50,947 nucleotides of DNA, from NCBI GenBank assembly GCA_026392155.1, contig JAPLCP010000150.1:1-50947 (forward strand), written 5' to 3'. The DNA is from Armatimonadota bacterium (GTDB taxonomy: Bacteria; Armatimonadota; Armatimonadia; Armatimonadales; Armatimonadaceae). Below the pieces are notes generated by a model. It was not told the DNA's origin, did not search any database, and worked only from the letters and a program-made list of their open reading frames with translations. Each line of letters starts with the position of its first letter. Position 1 is the first letter of the stretch. Of the stretch, positions 1 to 8,300 are shown piece after piece. The position numbers and the translations under genes are program-made.

Positions 1-3
1 TCG

Positions 4-35
4 TCCTGTGTGGCAGGATACCACAGGATCTTTTA
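4..35 (+). terminator. possible intrinsic terminator of an upstream gene
   Basis: TCCTGTG at 4-10 pairs with CACAGGA at 22-28 around an 11-nt loop and is followed by a short T-rich run. The gene it would serve lies outside the window. The T-run is weak, so this is tentative. Confidence 0.3.
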
Positions 36-90
36 TCCCTGAAAGTAAGGAGAAGGGAACCAGTATGTGTGCTTTGGTATCTTTTCTGAT

Positions 91-993
91 ATGAGTGTTT
101 TTCTCCTTTCCAATCCCAACTCTGGAGGCAACAGTAGCAACTCTTGGCTGGAGACCGCAAGGAGGCGAATGGGGGAGCGTCTGGGGCGCTGGACCGAGGT
201 TAGCCTTCGTCCGGGTGAGAGTATCACCGCTCTCATCCAGGAGCTACTCTCGGAGGCGACCACTCTCTTTGTGGCAGGCGGCGATGGGACGGTTCGGGCA
301 GCGGCGCAGGCACTCCAGGGCACCGATATCCCTCTTGCGATTCTCCCAACGGGTACGGTCAATGTTATGGCCCGTGAGCTGGGGGTTCCCCTGCTGGATC
401 CCTATGCCGCCGTGGATCTGGGCTTGAGTGGGCTGGAGCGCCGGATTGACCTAGGGGTCTGCAACGGCGAGACATTTCTGCTCGTCTGCTCTGGAGGAGT
501 GGATAGCGCCACGGTGGGCCAGGTCAACGAAGGCTTGAAGAGCGCGGTGGGAGCGACCGCCTACGCCTTAGCCGCCGTCGGGGCGCTGGCGACTTTTACC
601 CCGCCCTGGGTGCGTGTCACTATTGATGGAATTGCGCTGCCTGAGGTCGAGGTATTTCTGGTTGCGGTGAGCAATACCTCTCTTTACGGTGGTGACCTCA
701 AGCTCCTGCCTGCTGCAAGCCTCGAAGATGGCCTGCTTGATATTGCGCTTTTTACGGCGCCTCCCCTGCCTGCTGCCGTCCGAAATGCCGCGTTTCTCCC
801 CCAGCTCGCCGATGCCGCTCTAGGCCGACAGACCCTCAGTGACAATATCTGGATCTACCAGGGAAGGCATATCACTCTGGAGTCGCATCAGCCCCTCCAG
901 CTCCAAAAAGACGGCGATCTAGGAACCACGACTCCCGCTGTCTTCACCGTCGTCCCCAGCGCCTTACGTGTCAAAGCTCCTTTGTCTGTGTAG
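91..993 (+). CDS. diacylglycerol kinase family lipid kinase (YegS-like)
   Basis: The predicted protein is about 300 aa, the usual length for YegS/DgkB-type lipid kinases, which phosphorylate diacylglycerol or related lipids with ATP at the inner face of the membrane. The N-terminus reads SNPNSGG, the family's first glycine motif. The nucleotide-binding GGDGTV motif follows near residue 67 and LPTGTVNVMAR near residue 88, where most family members have LPxGTxNxxAR. The C-terminal half has the beta-rich YegS fold signature SNTSLYGGDLKLLP and ends with a LQKDGD segment. I chose ATG at 91 because homologues begin right before the SNPNSGG strand. A GTG at 67, preceded by a purine-rich AAGGAG stretch, is an alternative that adds eight residues. 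Family membership is strong, but the lipid substrate cannot be told. Confidence 0.9.
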   Translation: MSVFLLSNPNSGGNSSNSWLETARRRMGERLGRWTEVSLRPGESITALIQELLSEATTLFVAGGDGTVRAAAQALQGTDIPLAILPTGTVNVMARELGVPLLDPYAAVDLGLSGLERRIDLGVCNGETFLLVCSGGVDSATVGQVNEGLKSAVGATAYALAAVGALATFTPPWVRVTIDGIALPEVEVFLVAVSNTSLYGGDLKLLPAASLEDGLLDIALFTAPPLPAAVRNAAFLPQLADAALGRQTLSDNIWIYQGRHITLESHQPLQLQKDGDLGTTTPAVFTVVPSALRVKAPLSV

Positions 994-1014
994 CAGGATC
1001 GGCTCTCGCATAGC

Positions 1015-2091
1015 CTAAGCCGTCGCTAAAAACGCCTCGCGGCAGGCGGTGAGCTTCTCGGGTTGTGTGCCGAAGCGCTCCTCATAGGCGGCCATGGTGG
1101 GTAAGAGACGGGCTTCCCACTTGACGGCGGCACCGACGGCGATCATGGAGAGCTTGTGCACCAGAAACGGGTTCTTCATGCGCAGCAGTGTCAGCCGTGC
1201 GAACTCATCGGCCTCGGAGCGCTCCAGCGGGGGACAGATCGCCGGGACGATCTCGTCCCAGAGCAGCGACTCCAGCCACGGGCCAAGCTCGGGGTGCTCC
1301 AGGGCTTCGCGCACGGTCTCGACTCCGTACTTGCTCGGGCCAATGCTGGCCATCGACGTATGCAGGCCGTTGAGAAGCCGCACTTTTCGTAGCTGGTAGC
1401 GCTCGATACTCTCGGCGACAATAATCCCGCCGGGATTTGCCGCCGCCAGCTCCCCCAGCGCGCCGGTGGGCTCGCCCTGGATCGCCCAGAACGTGTAGGG
1501 CTCGACAATGGCGGCGAGGGGATCGGTGTCATCTTGGGTGCAGATACGGTCCACCAGCGTGTCGCAAAAGACGCAGGCGCTGTCCAGCCAGGCCAGAAAG
1601 GCGGGATCAGGGGCGCACTCGGCGACCATGGCGCGGAGCTTGCTCCCATTTTCTGCGATCAGCTCCGAGGGCAAGACCGTCACGCCCGGCGCACCCGACT
1701 CCATGCGTGCCTTCAGCCAGGCTGCCAGCCGCCCTGGAAACGAGAGCTCCTTGGGCTCCGTGATCTTGAATCCTGACTCACTGACATTGCTGATGACGAG
1801 CCTGATCTCTGGATCGCTTGCCGTCGCCAAAACGGCTTGGGTATCGTCGCTGGCCGTGAGCGCACTCTCGATAATGGCGACTTCGCGTGCGGTATCTACC
1901 ACACTGCCATCGGTGGCAAGGCCACGCTCACGAAGCGTGAACTTCCCACCGCTGGCCGTGAGGGCGCGCGCACGGTCATCGCCTGAGGGAGTCGAGCTGA
2001 CCATGGTGATGGGCATCTGCGCCTTTTCCGCACAGTCGGCGATCAGGCCGCGCAGCAGCACGCCGGTTCCAAATACTAAAATCTTACTCAA
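1015..2091 (-). CDS. uxaB: tagaturonate reductase-like (mannitol dehydrogenase family)
   Basis: UxaB reduces tagaturonate to altronate with NADH in galacturonate breakdown. The N-terminus has a dinucleotide-binding stretch (VFGTGVLLRGL), and SNVSESGF and PSELIAENGSKL are typical of the mannitol dehydrogenase/UxaB family. At 358 aa it is clearly shorter than E. coli UxaB (about 480 aa), as in many non-proteobacterial versions. It starts with TTG, whose TT precedes the TGA stop of the upstream uxaA in a 4-base TTGA overlap, so translational coupling is likely. Gene order FAD oxidoreductase, uxaA, uxaB on one strand supports the sugar-acid role. A related mannonate or fructuronate reductase is the main alternative. 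Confidence 0.82.
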   Translation of the reverse strand: MSKILVFGTGVLLRGLIADCAEKAQMPITMVSSTPSGDDRARALTASGGKFTLRERGLATDGSVVDTAREVAIIESALTASDDTQAVLATASDPEIRLVISNVSESGFKITEPKELSFPGRLAAWLKARMESGAPGVTVLPSELIAENGSKLRAMVAECAPDPAFLAWLDSACVFCDTLVDRICTQDDTDPLAAIVEPYTFWAIQGEPTGALGELAAANPGGIIVAESIERYQLRKVRLLNGLHTSMASIGPSKYGVETVREALEHPELGPWLESLLWDEIVPAICPPLERSEADEFARLTLLRMKNPFLVHKLSMIAVGAAVKWEARLLPTMAAYEERFGTQPEKLTACREAFLATA

Positions 2092-3668
2092 TTGATTACT
2101 CCGTCTTTGAAGAGGGCGATCTCGCGGCAGCCATTGCGCTCCGCTTTGGTTTGGTACTCGCCCGACGCCGCTTGGATCACCAGCGCAAGCAGCTCATCGG
2201 CGAGGACTTCGAGGGGAATGCCCTCTTCCACCAAGCGGCCCGCGTCGAAGTCAATCCAGCCGGGTTTGCGGGTGGCGAGGCCGGAGTTGGTGGCGATCTT
2301 AAAGGTCGGAGCGCACGTTCCAAACGGGGTTCCCCGGCCCGTGGTAAAGAGCACGAGCTGTGCGCCCGTGCCCGCAAGTGTGGTGCAAGAAACCACATCG
2401 CTTCCCGGCCCATACGCCAGCGCGATGCCCCCCCCGCCCCCGAGTTCGGGGGAGCCATTGTTCGGAGGCAGCGGCTCGCCGTAGCCCAACACATAGCGAA
2501 TCGGAGCCGTTGCGCCGCCTTTCTGGATGCAACCCAGGGACTTCTCTTCGAGTGTGGTGATCCCGCCTGCTTTGTTGCCCGGCGCGGGGTTCTCCGAGAT
2601 CGGCTCGTTGTACTTTCTAAAGTAGTCCTTGAAGTCGTTGATCATGCGCTCGATGGCGTGAAACGTGGGCTCATCGGCGGCGCGCTGCATGAGGAGCTTC
2701 TCGGCACCAAACATCTCAGGCACCTCAGTGAGGACGCTCACGCCTCCTGCTGCCGCCAGGCGATCCGACAAAACGCCGACGAGTGGGTTGGCGGTGAGCC
2801 CCGAGAAGCCATCGGAGCCGCCGCACTTCATGCCTAAAACGAGCTTGGAGAGCGGCTGGGGCGTGCGGACATCGTTTGCGGCAATCTCGGCCAGCTCACT
2901 CAGCAGACGCACGCCCTCGCCGATCTCATCGCTGACTTCTTGCGCGGAGAAGTAGCGTACACGAGCCCGATCCGCCACGCGAAACGCCGCGACTTGGTCC
3001 ATGAGAGCGTTGTTCTCGCAGCCGAGGCCCATCAAGAGAACGCCCGCGCAGTTCGGGTGTGCCGCCAGCGCCGCGATCAGCCGCCGCGTCTGCTGCAAAT
3101 CCCCGCCAAGCTGGGCGCAGCCGTAGGGGTGGGTGAAGGCGTAGACCCCGTCAATGCCGTTCTTGCCCGCGAGCTTTGCGTGCGCTTCGCGGGCGACCGT
3201 CTCGGCCATCTTATTGATACAACCGACCGTACACAGTACCCACAGCTCGTTGCGAATCCCGACTTTGCCATCGGCCCGAAGAAAGCCGTTGAATCCTCCC
3301 CCCAACCCTCCTCCTCCCAACCCTCCTCCCCGGCCCTCCTCCCAACCCTGGGAGGAGGGTTGGGGGGAGGGAGAGTAGGGGATGTACTCATATGCCTCGT
3401 TGGCCCCGAGCATGGTCTTGGCGTTGTGGGTGTGGAGCCAGTGTCCTGCCGCGACGGCTTGCGTGGTCATGGCAAAGGGCTGGCCATATTTCTTGACCAC
3501 CGTGCCCGCCGCCAAGGGGTGCAACGCGATCTTATGGCCGGAGGGAATGGCCTGGTCGGTAAAGTAATCCGTGGTGCCGATACGAATGCGTGTTCCTGCG
3601 GCAATTGCCGGAGAGAGCAATACGGCCACGTCGTCGTCGGGGTGAATCTTAAGGGCGCGGGCTTCCAT
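2088..3668 (-). CDS. uxaA: altronate dehydratase with repeat-derived linker
   Basis: UxaA dehydrates altronate to 2-keto-3-deoxygluconate, the substrate of a KdgK-type kinase such as the one at 31185-32210. The N-terminal SAF-type domain (residues about 1-95) is joined to the large C-terminal catalytic domain. Recognisable pieces are GKVGIRN, HPYGCAQLGGD, GLGCENN and LGMKCGGSDGFSG; the Cys residues are likely metal ligands. At 526 aa it is a normal fused UxaA, but residues about 97-124 are a Ser/Pro then Gly/Leu low-complexity linker. That linker is encoded by a palindromic C/T-rich repeat at about 3295-3377 and keeps the frame open. The gene starts 5 nt after the FAD oxidoreductase stop and overlaps uxaB by four bases, so the three form an operon. 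Confidence 0.88.
   Translation of the reverse strand: MEARALKIHPDDDVAVLLSPAIAAGTRIRIGTTDYFTDQAIPSGHKIALHPLAAGTVVKKYGQPFAMTTQAVAAGHWLHTHNAKTMLGANEAYEYIPYSPSPQPSSQGWEEGRGGGLGGGGLGGGFNGFLRADGKVGIRNELWVLCTVGCINKMAETVAREAHAKLAGKNGIDGVYAFTHPYGCAQLGGDLQQTRRLIAALAAHPNCAGVLLMGLGCENNALMDQVAAFRVADRARVRYFSAQEVSDEIGEGVRLLSELAEIAANDVRTPQPLSKLVLGMKCGGSDGFSGLTANPLVGVLSDRLAAAGGVSVLTEVPEMFGAEKLLMQRAADEPTFHAIERMINDFKDYFRKYNEPISENPAPGNKAGGITTLEEKSLGCIQKGGATAPIRYVLGYGEPLPPNNGSPELGGGGGIALAYGPGSDVVSCTTLAGTGAQLVLFTTGRGTPFGTCAPTFKIATNSGLATRKPGWIDFDAGRLVEEGIPLEVLADELLALVIQAASGEYQTKAERNGCREIALFKDGVIN
3295..3377. repeat. palindromic C/T-rich repeat inside uxaA
   Basis: The segment consists of CCCTCCTCCCAACC-type units and their complement. 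CCCTCCTCCC at 3334-3343 pairs perfectly with GGGAGGAGGG at 3350-3359 around a 6-nt loop. It sits in frame at the junction of the two UxaA domains. It resembles the families of interspersed GC-rich palindromes found in many bacterial genomes; that resemblance is from memory. Confidence 0.75.
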
Positions 3669-3673
3669 AGCCT

Positions 3674-4909
3674 CTAGGATTCACCGTGGCCGGGTCTAGC
3701 TCCTGCCAGAATTTCTTCTGCCGCTTTCTCACCCGAGCGCATCGCCCCGTTGATACTACTTGCGGCGGTGAACTCACCCGCAAAGTAGGTTTTGGGGAGC
3801 GTGGTCTGGTTTGTCGGAAGCTGCTGCCAGAAGTTCTTGGGTTGCGCAAACTGCGCGTAGGGAATCCGGTAGGCGCGGAGTGGGCGGTAGGTGGCGAGGG
3901 CGGACTGTGCGGTGATGTCGCCGGTGAACATGCGCCGCAGGTCGGTGAGGGCGGCGGCAAAGAGAGCGTCATCGTCTTGGTCGGGGATACCAATCACCGA
4001 CGCGGAGAGCAGGTGCTCGCCGCGGGGGGCGTACTCGGGGGCGGTGTTGGTGAGCAGTGCGGCCTGATTGACAACGGGGTCGCAGTTGGCGTTGAGGAGA
4101 ATCTTCCTACCCGCCCAGAGTGGCACTTTCCCCACGAAGTAGAGCGTCGTCGTGCTCACGCTGCCCTCGGGCGTCTTCACTCCCGTGAGCCGAGCGGCCT
4201 CGGGGGCTGCAGTGGCGACAATAACCGCATCGGCATCGAGAGACGCGAGGTTCTCAACGGGGGACTCCAGGCGGATATCCAGCCCTTCGGCGAGCTGTGC
4301 GGCGATGGCGCCCATGCCACGAGCTGGAAGAGTGGTCTCACCCTCGGAGAGCATCTTCCAGCAGAACTGAAAGACCCGCGCGGAGGTTTGCAGGCTACGA
4401 TCGAGAAAAATCCCACCAAAGAACGGGCGGATAAAGTTCTCCATAAAGAGCGGCGAGAAGCCCCGGCGCTTTAAGAAACGCTCCGTGGTCTCATCGGGGC
4501 CGTCTAAGAGTGCGCTGATAGGCTTGGCTCCCACTTCTCCCGAGAGCCGCCAGGTGCGGTACTTGTCTTGGGTCGTCACGATCCCGGTCAAGAGCGAGGG
4601 AATCAGCGCATCCGGGTCGCGGCTTGGGTCAGAAAGCAAGTGGCGGCGATCCCCCTGGGCAATCAGCGCTCCTGGCTCAAAGGCCCGCAGATCAAGCGCC
4701 GCGTAGTCGAGCTGGCGCTTGGCGGCGGGGTAGGCGGTGAAAAAGACCTGAAAGCCTCGGTCAAGCGTGAAGCCCTCGACCAGATCGGAGCGCACCCGCC
4801 CGCCGATCCCATCGGATTTTTCGTAGACCACGACCTCTGCGCCGGATTTCTGGAGCTGTCGCGCACACGTCAGCCCCGCCAGTCCCGCCCCCACAATGAT
4901 GACTTTCAC
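3674..4909 (-). CDS. FAD-dependent amine oxidase/phytoene desaturase-type oxidoreductase
   Basis: An FAD-binding Rossmann motif (IIVGAGLAGLTCARQL) at the N-terminus is followed by an acidic residue and a GIGGRV motif, the hallmark of the amine oxidase/phytoene desaturase superfamily. The C-terminal FAD-binding part reads TYFAGEFTAASSINGAM. About 411 aa fits the single-domain members. The substrate cannot be predicted. I chose GTG at 4909 over GTG at 4930 because a TACAAT -10 element at 4916-4921 ends exactly 6 nt upstream of it, matching other genes here. The longer start would place the -10 inside the coding region. It is the first gene of the run leading into uxaA and uxaB, but a role in sugar-acid metabolism is not obvious. 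Confidence 0.85.
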   Translation of the reverse strand: MKVIIVGAGLAGLTCARQLQKSGAEVVVYEKSDGIGGRVRSDLVEGFTLDRGFQVFFTAYPAAKRQLDYAALDLRAFEPGALIAQGDRRHLLSDPSRDPDALIPSLLTGIVTTQDKYRTWRLSGEVGAKPISALLDGPDETTERFLKRRGFSPLFMENFIRPFFGGIFLDRSLQTSARVFQFCWKMLSEGETTLPARGMGAIAAQLAEGLDIRLESPVENLASLDADAVIVATAAPEAARLTGVKTPEGSVSTTTLYFVGKVPLWAGRKILLNANCDPVVNQAALLTNTAPEYAPRGEHLLSASVIGIPDQDDDALFAAALTDLRRMFTGDITAQSALATYRPLRAYRIPYAQFAQPKNFWQQLPTNQTTLPKTYFAGEFTAASSINGAMRSGEKAAEEILAGARPGHGES

Positions 4910-4915
4910 GACACT

Positions 4916-4944
4916 ATTGTATCGGGTCACAAGCCAGGTACACT
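4916..4944. promoter_or_regulatory. divergent leaderless-type promoters
   Basis: On the minus strand TACAAT (4921-4916) ends 6 nt before GTG 4909. On the plus strand TACACT (4939-4944) ends 7 nt before ATG 4952. The two -10 hexamers lie 17 nt apart, so the promoters overlap back to back and neither gene has room for a Shine-Dalgarno. Confidence 0.55.
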
Positions 4945-4951
4945 TTTAGCA

Positions 4952-5893
4952 ATGTTGCCCCTTTTGTCCGAGCCTCCTGCATTCTACGGCCCCCTTCCCG
5001 TGAAGTATCAAACAAGCCTAAGTGGCGTGGCAACTCTTCTGGAGCCTGAGCAGGCGCGGGTGCTTTTGGTGGGGCAGCGGGAGCAGCGGCTGCGGCTGGA
5101 CATTGGCAACAACACGATCTACCACGGAACCCTGAGCCGCTTTATCTACGACGACTCCGAGGTGCAGAACCTGCGACTGGGAGAGAGCTACGGCGCGTCT
5201 TGGGGCGACTGGGGCTGGCAGGCGAGCTTGATGCAGCGCTCAGGTGGCTTTCTCGACCCGCTTATTAAGTTCTGGCATGACAATATCGTCCCGTTCTCCG
5301 ACCCGCTTTTTAGTACGCTCCCTGGTGGACAGGCACGCCTTGCCGTCAAAAACCCCGCGCCTCTTTTAGAGCGCAACGGGAGTGCGGCAGCGCTGAGTGC
5401 CCTCACGCTAACCGCACGGCGGGCACTACGGCCCGGTCTGGCGGCGCGTGCGGTCGTAAAGCTTCCGGTGCAGGGGCGTGCGCAATTTCTCGACAATGGG
5501 GCAGTGGATCTAGGGCTCGGGCTGCTGGGGCAGACGCAGCTTGCGCCGCGCTGGAGCCTGCACGGGAACCTGAATTGGGTGCGTCAAGGAACCACGCGGG
5601 TGGGAGAGCTGACAGGCGGCTCGCGCTGGCTGACCGGGAGCGTCTTTGCCGCCGAGTTTCGCACCACGAATCGCACGACCCTCGTGGCCCAGCTAGAAGA
5701 CACCGCCTTCCCCTTTCTCCGTGACCTGCGCGGGGGCAGCGGTCGGCGCACGCAGATGAGCTTTGGAGCCTGGCACGAAGCTGCGCCAGGCACTCTCTGG
5801 CATGCCTCGTTCTCGGAAAATATCAAGCCGTTTCGCACGACAAGCTACACGCCCGATGTCATGATCTCTCTTGGGGTTACGCGGCGGCACTAG
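4952..5893 (+). CDS. DUF3187-like outer-membrane barrel protein
   Basis: The protein is about 313 aa. It opens with a GPLPVKYQ segment like the start of DUF3187 proteins, followed by alternating polar/apolar strands rich in Gly, Leu and aromatics (GLGLLGQTQLAPRWSLHGNLNW) typical of a transmembrane beta-barrel. It ends in a strand after a PDVMISLG motif. No clear signal peptide is visible with the ATG at 4952; that start is supported by a TACACT hexamer 7 nt upstream. A longer open frame extends back to 4568, but it runs antisense through the FAD oxidoreductase and is not credible. Function is unknown, and the DUF3187 assignment is from memory of the family. Confidence 0.7.
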   Translation: MLPLLSEPPAFYGPLPVKYQTSLSGVATLLEPEQARVLLVGQREQRLRLDIGNNTIYHGTLSRFIYDDSEVQNLRLGESYGASWGDWGWQASLMQRSGGFLDPLIKFWHDNIVPFSDPLFSTLPGGQARLAVKNPAPLLERNGSAAALSALTLTARRALRPGLAARAVVKLPVQGRAQFLDNGAVDLGLGLLGQTQLAPRWSLHGNLNWVRQGTTRVGELTGGSRWLTGSVFAAEFRTTNRTTLVAQLEDTAFPFLRDLRGGSGRRTQMSFGAWHEAAPGTLWHASFSENIKPFRTTSYTPDVMISLGVTRRH

Positions 5894-5985
5894 CAAAAAA
5901 GGCGGGCCATCAGCCTAAGGATTTTTGCCAGGTTCCCGACCATATAGACCATAGAGGGTCAAAAGCCCTTGGGAGCCTTGCTTCG

Positions 5986-7191
5986 ATGTCGTTTGAGTTT
6001 TTACCACTAGATAAAATACGTGCTGCGGAGGATCAGCCTCGTAAGACATTTTTCCAGGAGTCCCTGGAAGAGCTGGCCGCCTCGATCAAAGAGCGAGGTG
6101 TTCTTGAACCTATCGTGGTTCGCCCACATAAAAAATACCCAGGCTTCTATGAGATCGTCATGGGGGAGCGGCGCTACCGTGCGAGTCGGCTTGCCCAGAG
6201 GGAGACCATCCCGGCGGTCATCCGTGAGATGAGCGACGAAGACGCTGCCGCCGATGCGCTTCTGGAGAACTTCCAGCGCGAGGATCTCAACGCGATTGAG
6301 AAGGCCCGCGCCATCCAGAGCCTGCTCAAGTTCATGTCCTACGAGAAGGCTGCACGAATCCTCGGGGTGTCGGACACGACCCTGCGCCGCTCGCTCGATC
6401 TGCTAGAGCTTCCCGAAGTGATTCAAGCCGAGCTGATTACCCGCCCCGGAGCGATTGCTGTCTTCGGAGAAGGACACGCCCGCGCTCTGCTCGCCATCAA
6501 CAAAGATCCACAGACCCAGATTCGCCTCGTGGAGAAGATCAAGGCGGAGAAGATGGGAGTGGGGGCGCTGGACCAGATCATCCGTGCGATCCAGCAGTAC
6601 CCGACCAAAAAAGAGATTTTCCTGAGAGTCACCGGCTCCGTCGCCGACCAGATGATCCGCTCGTTTAAGGCGGGGGAAGAGAAAGCCAAGCCCTACAAGA
6701 GCCAGACCGCCAAAGACCACCTAAAAGGCATTGACCGCAAGCTCAACGAGCTCACCGATACGCTCGATAGCCGCATTGTTGAGTTTATCTCGGTGGAGGA
6801 GATGAATCATCTCCTGGCCTCGCTCACCCAGATGACCAAGTCTATCGAGTCGTTCACGGGAAAAGTGCGTCAGTCGCTGGAGAAGAAAGACTACGGCTTC
6901 CGCGAGGTCTATATCCACTGCCCGCTCTGTGGCCGCATCGAGCTGGTAGGGGCTGTGCGCTGCTCTATCTGCTGGACCGTGCTCCGTCGCTGCGTGGACT
7001 GTGGGAACTACGATGCTGCCAATGGCCGCTGCTCGATCTTTACCAAAGAGGTGACGGCGGACGAGGCAGAGACGCCGCGTGAGACCTCGCTGTCGTATCG
7101 CTGTGTGGAGTACCGTCCCAAGTTCGCTCCCAAGGGCCTGCCCGTTGCGGGTGAGGCACGGGGCGGTGGCGCAGGGCTCAGAAAGTTTTAG
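5986..7191 (+). CDS. ParB/Noc-like DNA-binding protein with C-terminal zinc ribbons
   Basis: Residues 1-100 form a ParB N-terminal domain with the GERRYRAS motif (residues 60-67) used for CTP binding and clamp closure in the ParB family. A helix-turn-helix follows at about 117-143 (AARILGVSDTTLRRSL). After a long helical middle, the usual ParB dimerisation tail is replaced at about 308-375 by Cys pairs (CPLC, CSIC, CVDC and later single Cys residues) spaced like one or two zinc ribbons. No parA and no obvious parS are adjacent, so a chromosome-partition role is not shown by context. The next gene encodes a coiled-coil protein 9 nt downstream and is probably co-transcribed. The domain calls are solid; the role is open. 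Confidence 0.85.
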   Translation: MSFEFLPLDKIRAAEDQPRKTFFQESLEELAASIKERGVLEPIVVRPHKKYPGFYEIVMGERRYRASRLAQRETIPAVIREMSDEDAAADALLENFQREDLNAIEKARAIQSLLKFMSYEKAARILGVSDTTLRRSLDLLELPEVIQAELITRPGAIAVFGEGHARALLAINKDPQTQIRLVEKIKAEKMGVGALDQIIRAIQQYPTKKEIFLRVTGSVADQMIRSFKAGEEKAKPYKSQTAKDHLKGIDRKLNELTDTLDSRIVEFISVEEMNHLLASLTQMTKSIESFTGKVRQSLEKKDYGFREVYIHCPLCGRIELVGAVRCSICWTVLRRCVDCGNYDAANGRCSIFTKEVTADEAETPRETSLSYRCVEYRPKFAPKGLPVAGEARGGGAGLRKF

Positions 7192-7200
7192 GAAGCGACT

Positions 7201-7915
7201 ATGGGAATCGGCGCGAAACTACGTCAGGCAATCACCTCCAGTTTTATCGAAGTCCGCATGGATGATGCTGAGGCGCAGGCCGCTCCAGCACCCGTGCTTG
7301 TTCCGGAGCCCGTGCTTGTTCCGGAGCCCGTGCTTGTTCCGGAGCCCGTGCTACGCGGCACTGCGAACCGATGGTTCCCTCAATGATGACGTGGTCTATC
7401 GCGAGGCAATCTTGGCTCAGGTTCCGTTCACGGCAGAGCAGGCCATTGACGTGCTGGTAGAGCTACCTTCTGGGGTAACGTCACGCCGACGGTTCCAGGC
7501 GATGCAGGAAGCCATCTCGGTCGCCACCGATGATCTCTCTCATGCGGGGCACTTAGTCGTCAGTGATGCCGCGCAGAAGATGGTCTCTCTCAACTTGCAC
7601 CTCAACCGCAGCCGCGAGGAGCTGAAGAGCTTCCGCCGTAATGTCGCCGAGGAGATGGATCGGCTCCATGAGCAGCTAAACCGCCTCCGCATCTTAGTGG
7701 ACGAGACCAATGCCAACTACAACGCTCTCGATGAAGCAGGCCGAGAACGCGTGGATAACCTGACAGGAATTATTGCTTTCTTTGATGAGTTCCAGGCCTA
7801 CTTGCGCTCGGAAGAGAGTGTTAATGAGGGCAGTGCTGCCGAGCTTCCCGCTTACCTAAGAGACGATACGGCGCGAAAACTCCTGGGAATGCACCAGGAA
7901 AAAGACGCGGCCTAA
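7201..7915 (+). pseudogene. coiled-coil protein gene with an apparent frameshift
   Basis: The start at ATG 7201 (GGAAG upstream) reads MGIGAKLRQAITSSF and then a Pro/Val-rich run encoded by three perfect 18-bp repeats (7291-7344). That frame ends at a TGA near 7384. The +1 frame, from about 7352, continues as a convincing protein (AALRTDGSLNDD onward) with a long helical coiled-coil region (residues about 130-200) and stops at 7915. Removing one base near 7354 joins both parts into a 237-aa protein (PVL-AALRTDG). The cause could be a real mutation, slippage at the repeat, a sequencing error or programmed frameshifting. No family was recognised. It lies 9 nt downstream of the ParB-like gene. 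Confidence 0.6.
7291..7352 (+). repeat. 18-bp tandem repeat, three copies plus a partial one
   Basis: CCCGTGCTTGTTCCGGAG occurs at 7291, 7309 and 7327, with a partial fourth copy at 7345-7352. It encodes a PVLVPE repeat. The frame break of the host gene follows immediately. Confidence 0.9.
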
Positions 7916-7922
7916 GCTGTGG

Positions 7923-7928
7923 TATAGT
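7923..7928 (+). promoter_or_regulatory. -10 element of leaderless yciH-like gene
   Basis: TATAGT ends 6 nt before the GTG start at 7935, with no Shine-Dalgarno between. A transcript starting about 6-7 nt downstream would begin at or next to the start codon. Confidence 0.5.
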
Positions 7929-7934
7929 TTCCCT

Positions 7935-8270
7935 GTGGGACTTGTCTACTCCACCGAAAAAGGTCGTCTGTGCCCGGGGTGCAGCGAGTCGCCCTGCCAG
8001 TGTAAAAACGCCCCAACGCGCACGGTCGGTGATGGCTTTGTGCGGGTGGGCCGCGAGACCAAGGGCCGCAAAGGCGCAGGCGTGACCACTATTACGGGCC
8101 TCCCCCTCGACGACACGGCACTGATGGCGTTTTGTACCCTCCTGAAAAAACGCTGCGGCACCGGCGGCACGCTCAAAGACGGTGTGATCGAGATCCAAGG
8201 CGACCACCGCGATAAAGTCATCACCGAGCTCACCACGCAGGGCTACAAAGTCAAGCGCGTCGGCGGATAG
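7935..8270 (+). CDS. yciH: SUI1/eIF1-family translation factor (YciH-like)
   Basis: This is a 111-aa SUI1 domain protein. Bacterial YciH resembles eIF1 and is thought to influence start-site fidelity or initiation under stress. The C-terminal two thirds carry the family core: GAGVTTITGLPL, then LLKKRCGTGGTLKDGVIEIQG, then a final helix and strand ending QGYKVKRVGG. The N-terminus has a small Cys cluster (CPGCSESPCQC), as in many bacterial homologues. It starts with GTG behind a TATAGT hexamer at 6-nt spacing, so the message is probably leaderless, which is notable for a protein acting on initiation. It converges with the minus-strand operon ending at 8301. Confidence 0.9.
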   Translation: MGLVYSTEKGRLCPGCSESPCQCKNAPTRTVGDGFVRVGRETKGRKGAGVTTITGLPLDDTALMAFCTLLKKRCGTGGTLKDGVIEIQGDHRDKVITELTTQGYKVKRVGG

Positions 8271-8300
8271 TTTTTCTTTCCGATCAAGATCGTGCGGGGG

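Noticed and set aside
2940-3677. A 245-residue plus-strand frame opposite uxaA
   Set aside because: It lies antisense to a well-supported UxaA gene, its protein has no family features, and it crosses the palindromic repeat. It reflects GC-rich codon bias.
4568-4951. Extended N-terminus of the DUF3187 gene
   Set aside because: The extra 128 residues run antisense through the FAD oxidoreductase and across both promoters. The ATG at 4952 with its -10 element is a better start.
7291-7352. Three 18-bp repeats as a CRISPR fragment
   Set aside because: The units are directly tandem with no spacers and encode an in-frame PVLVPE repeat.
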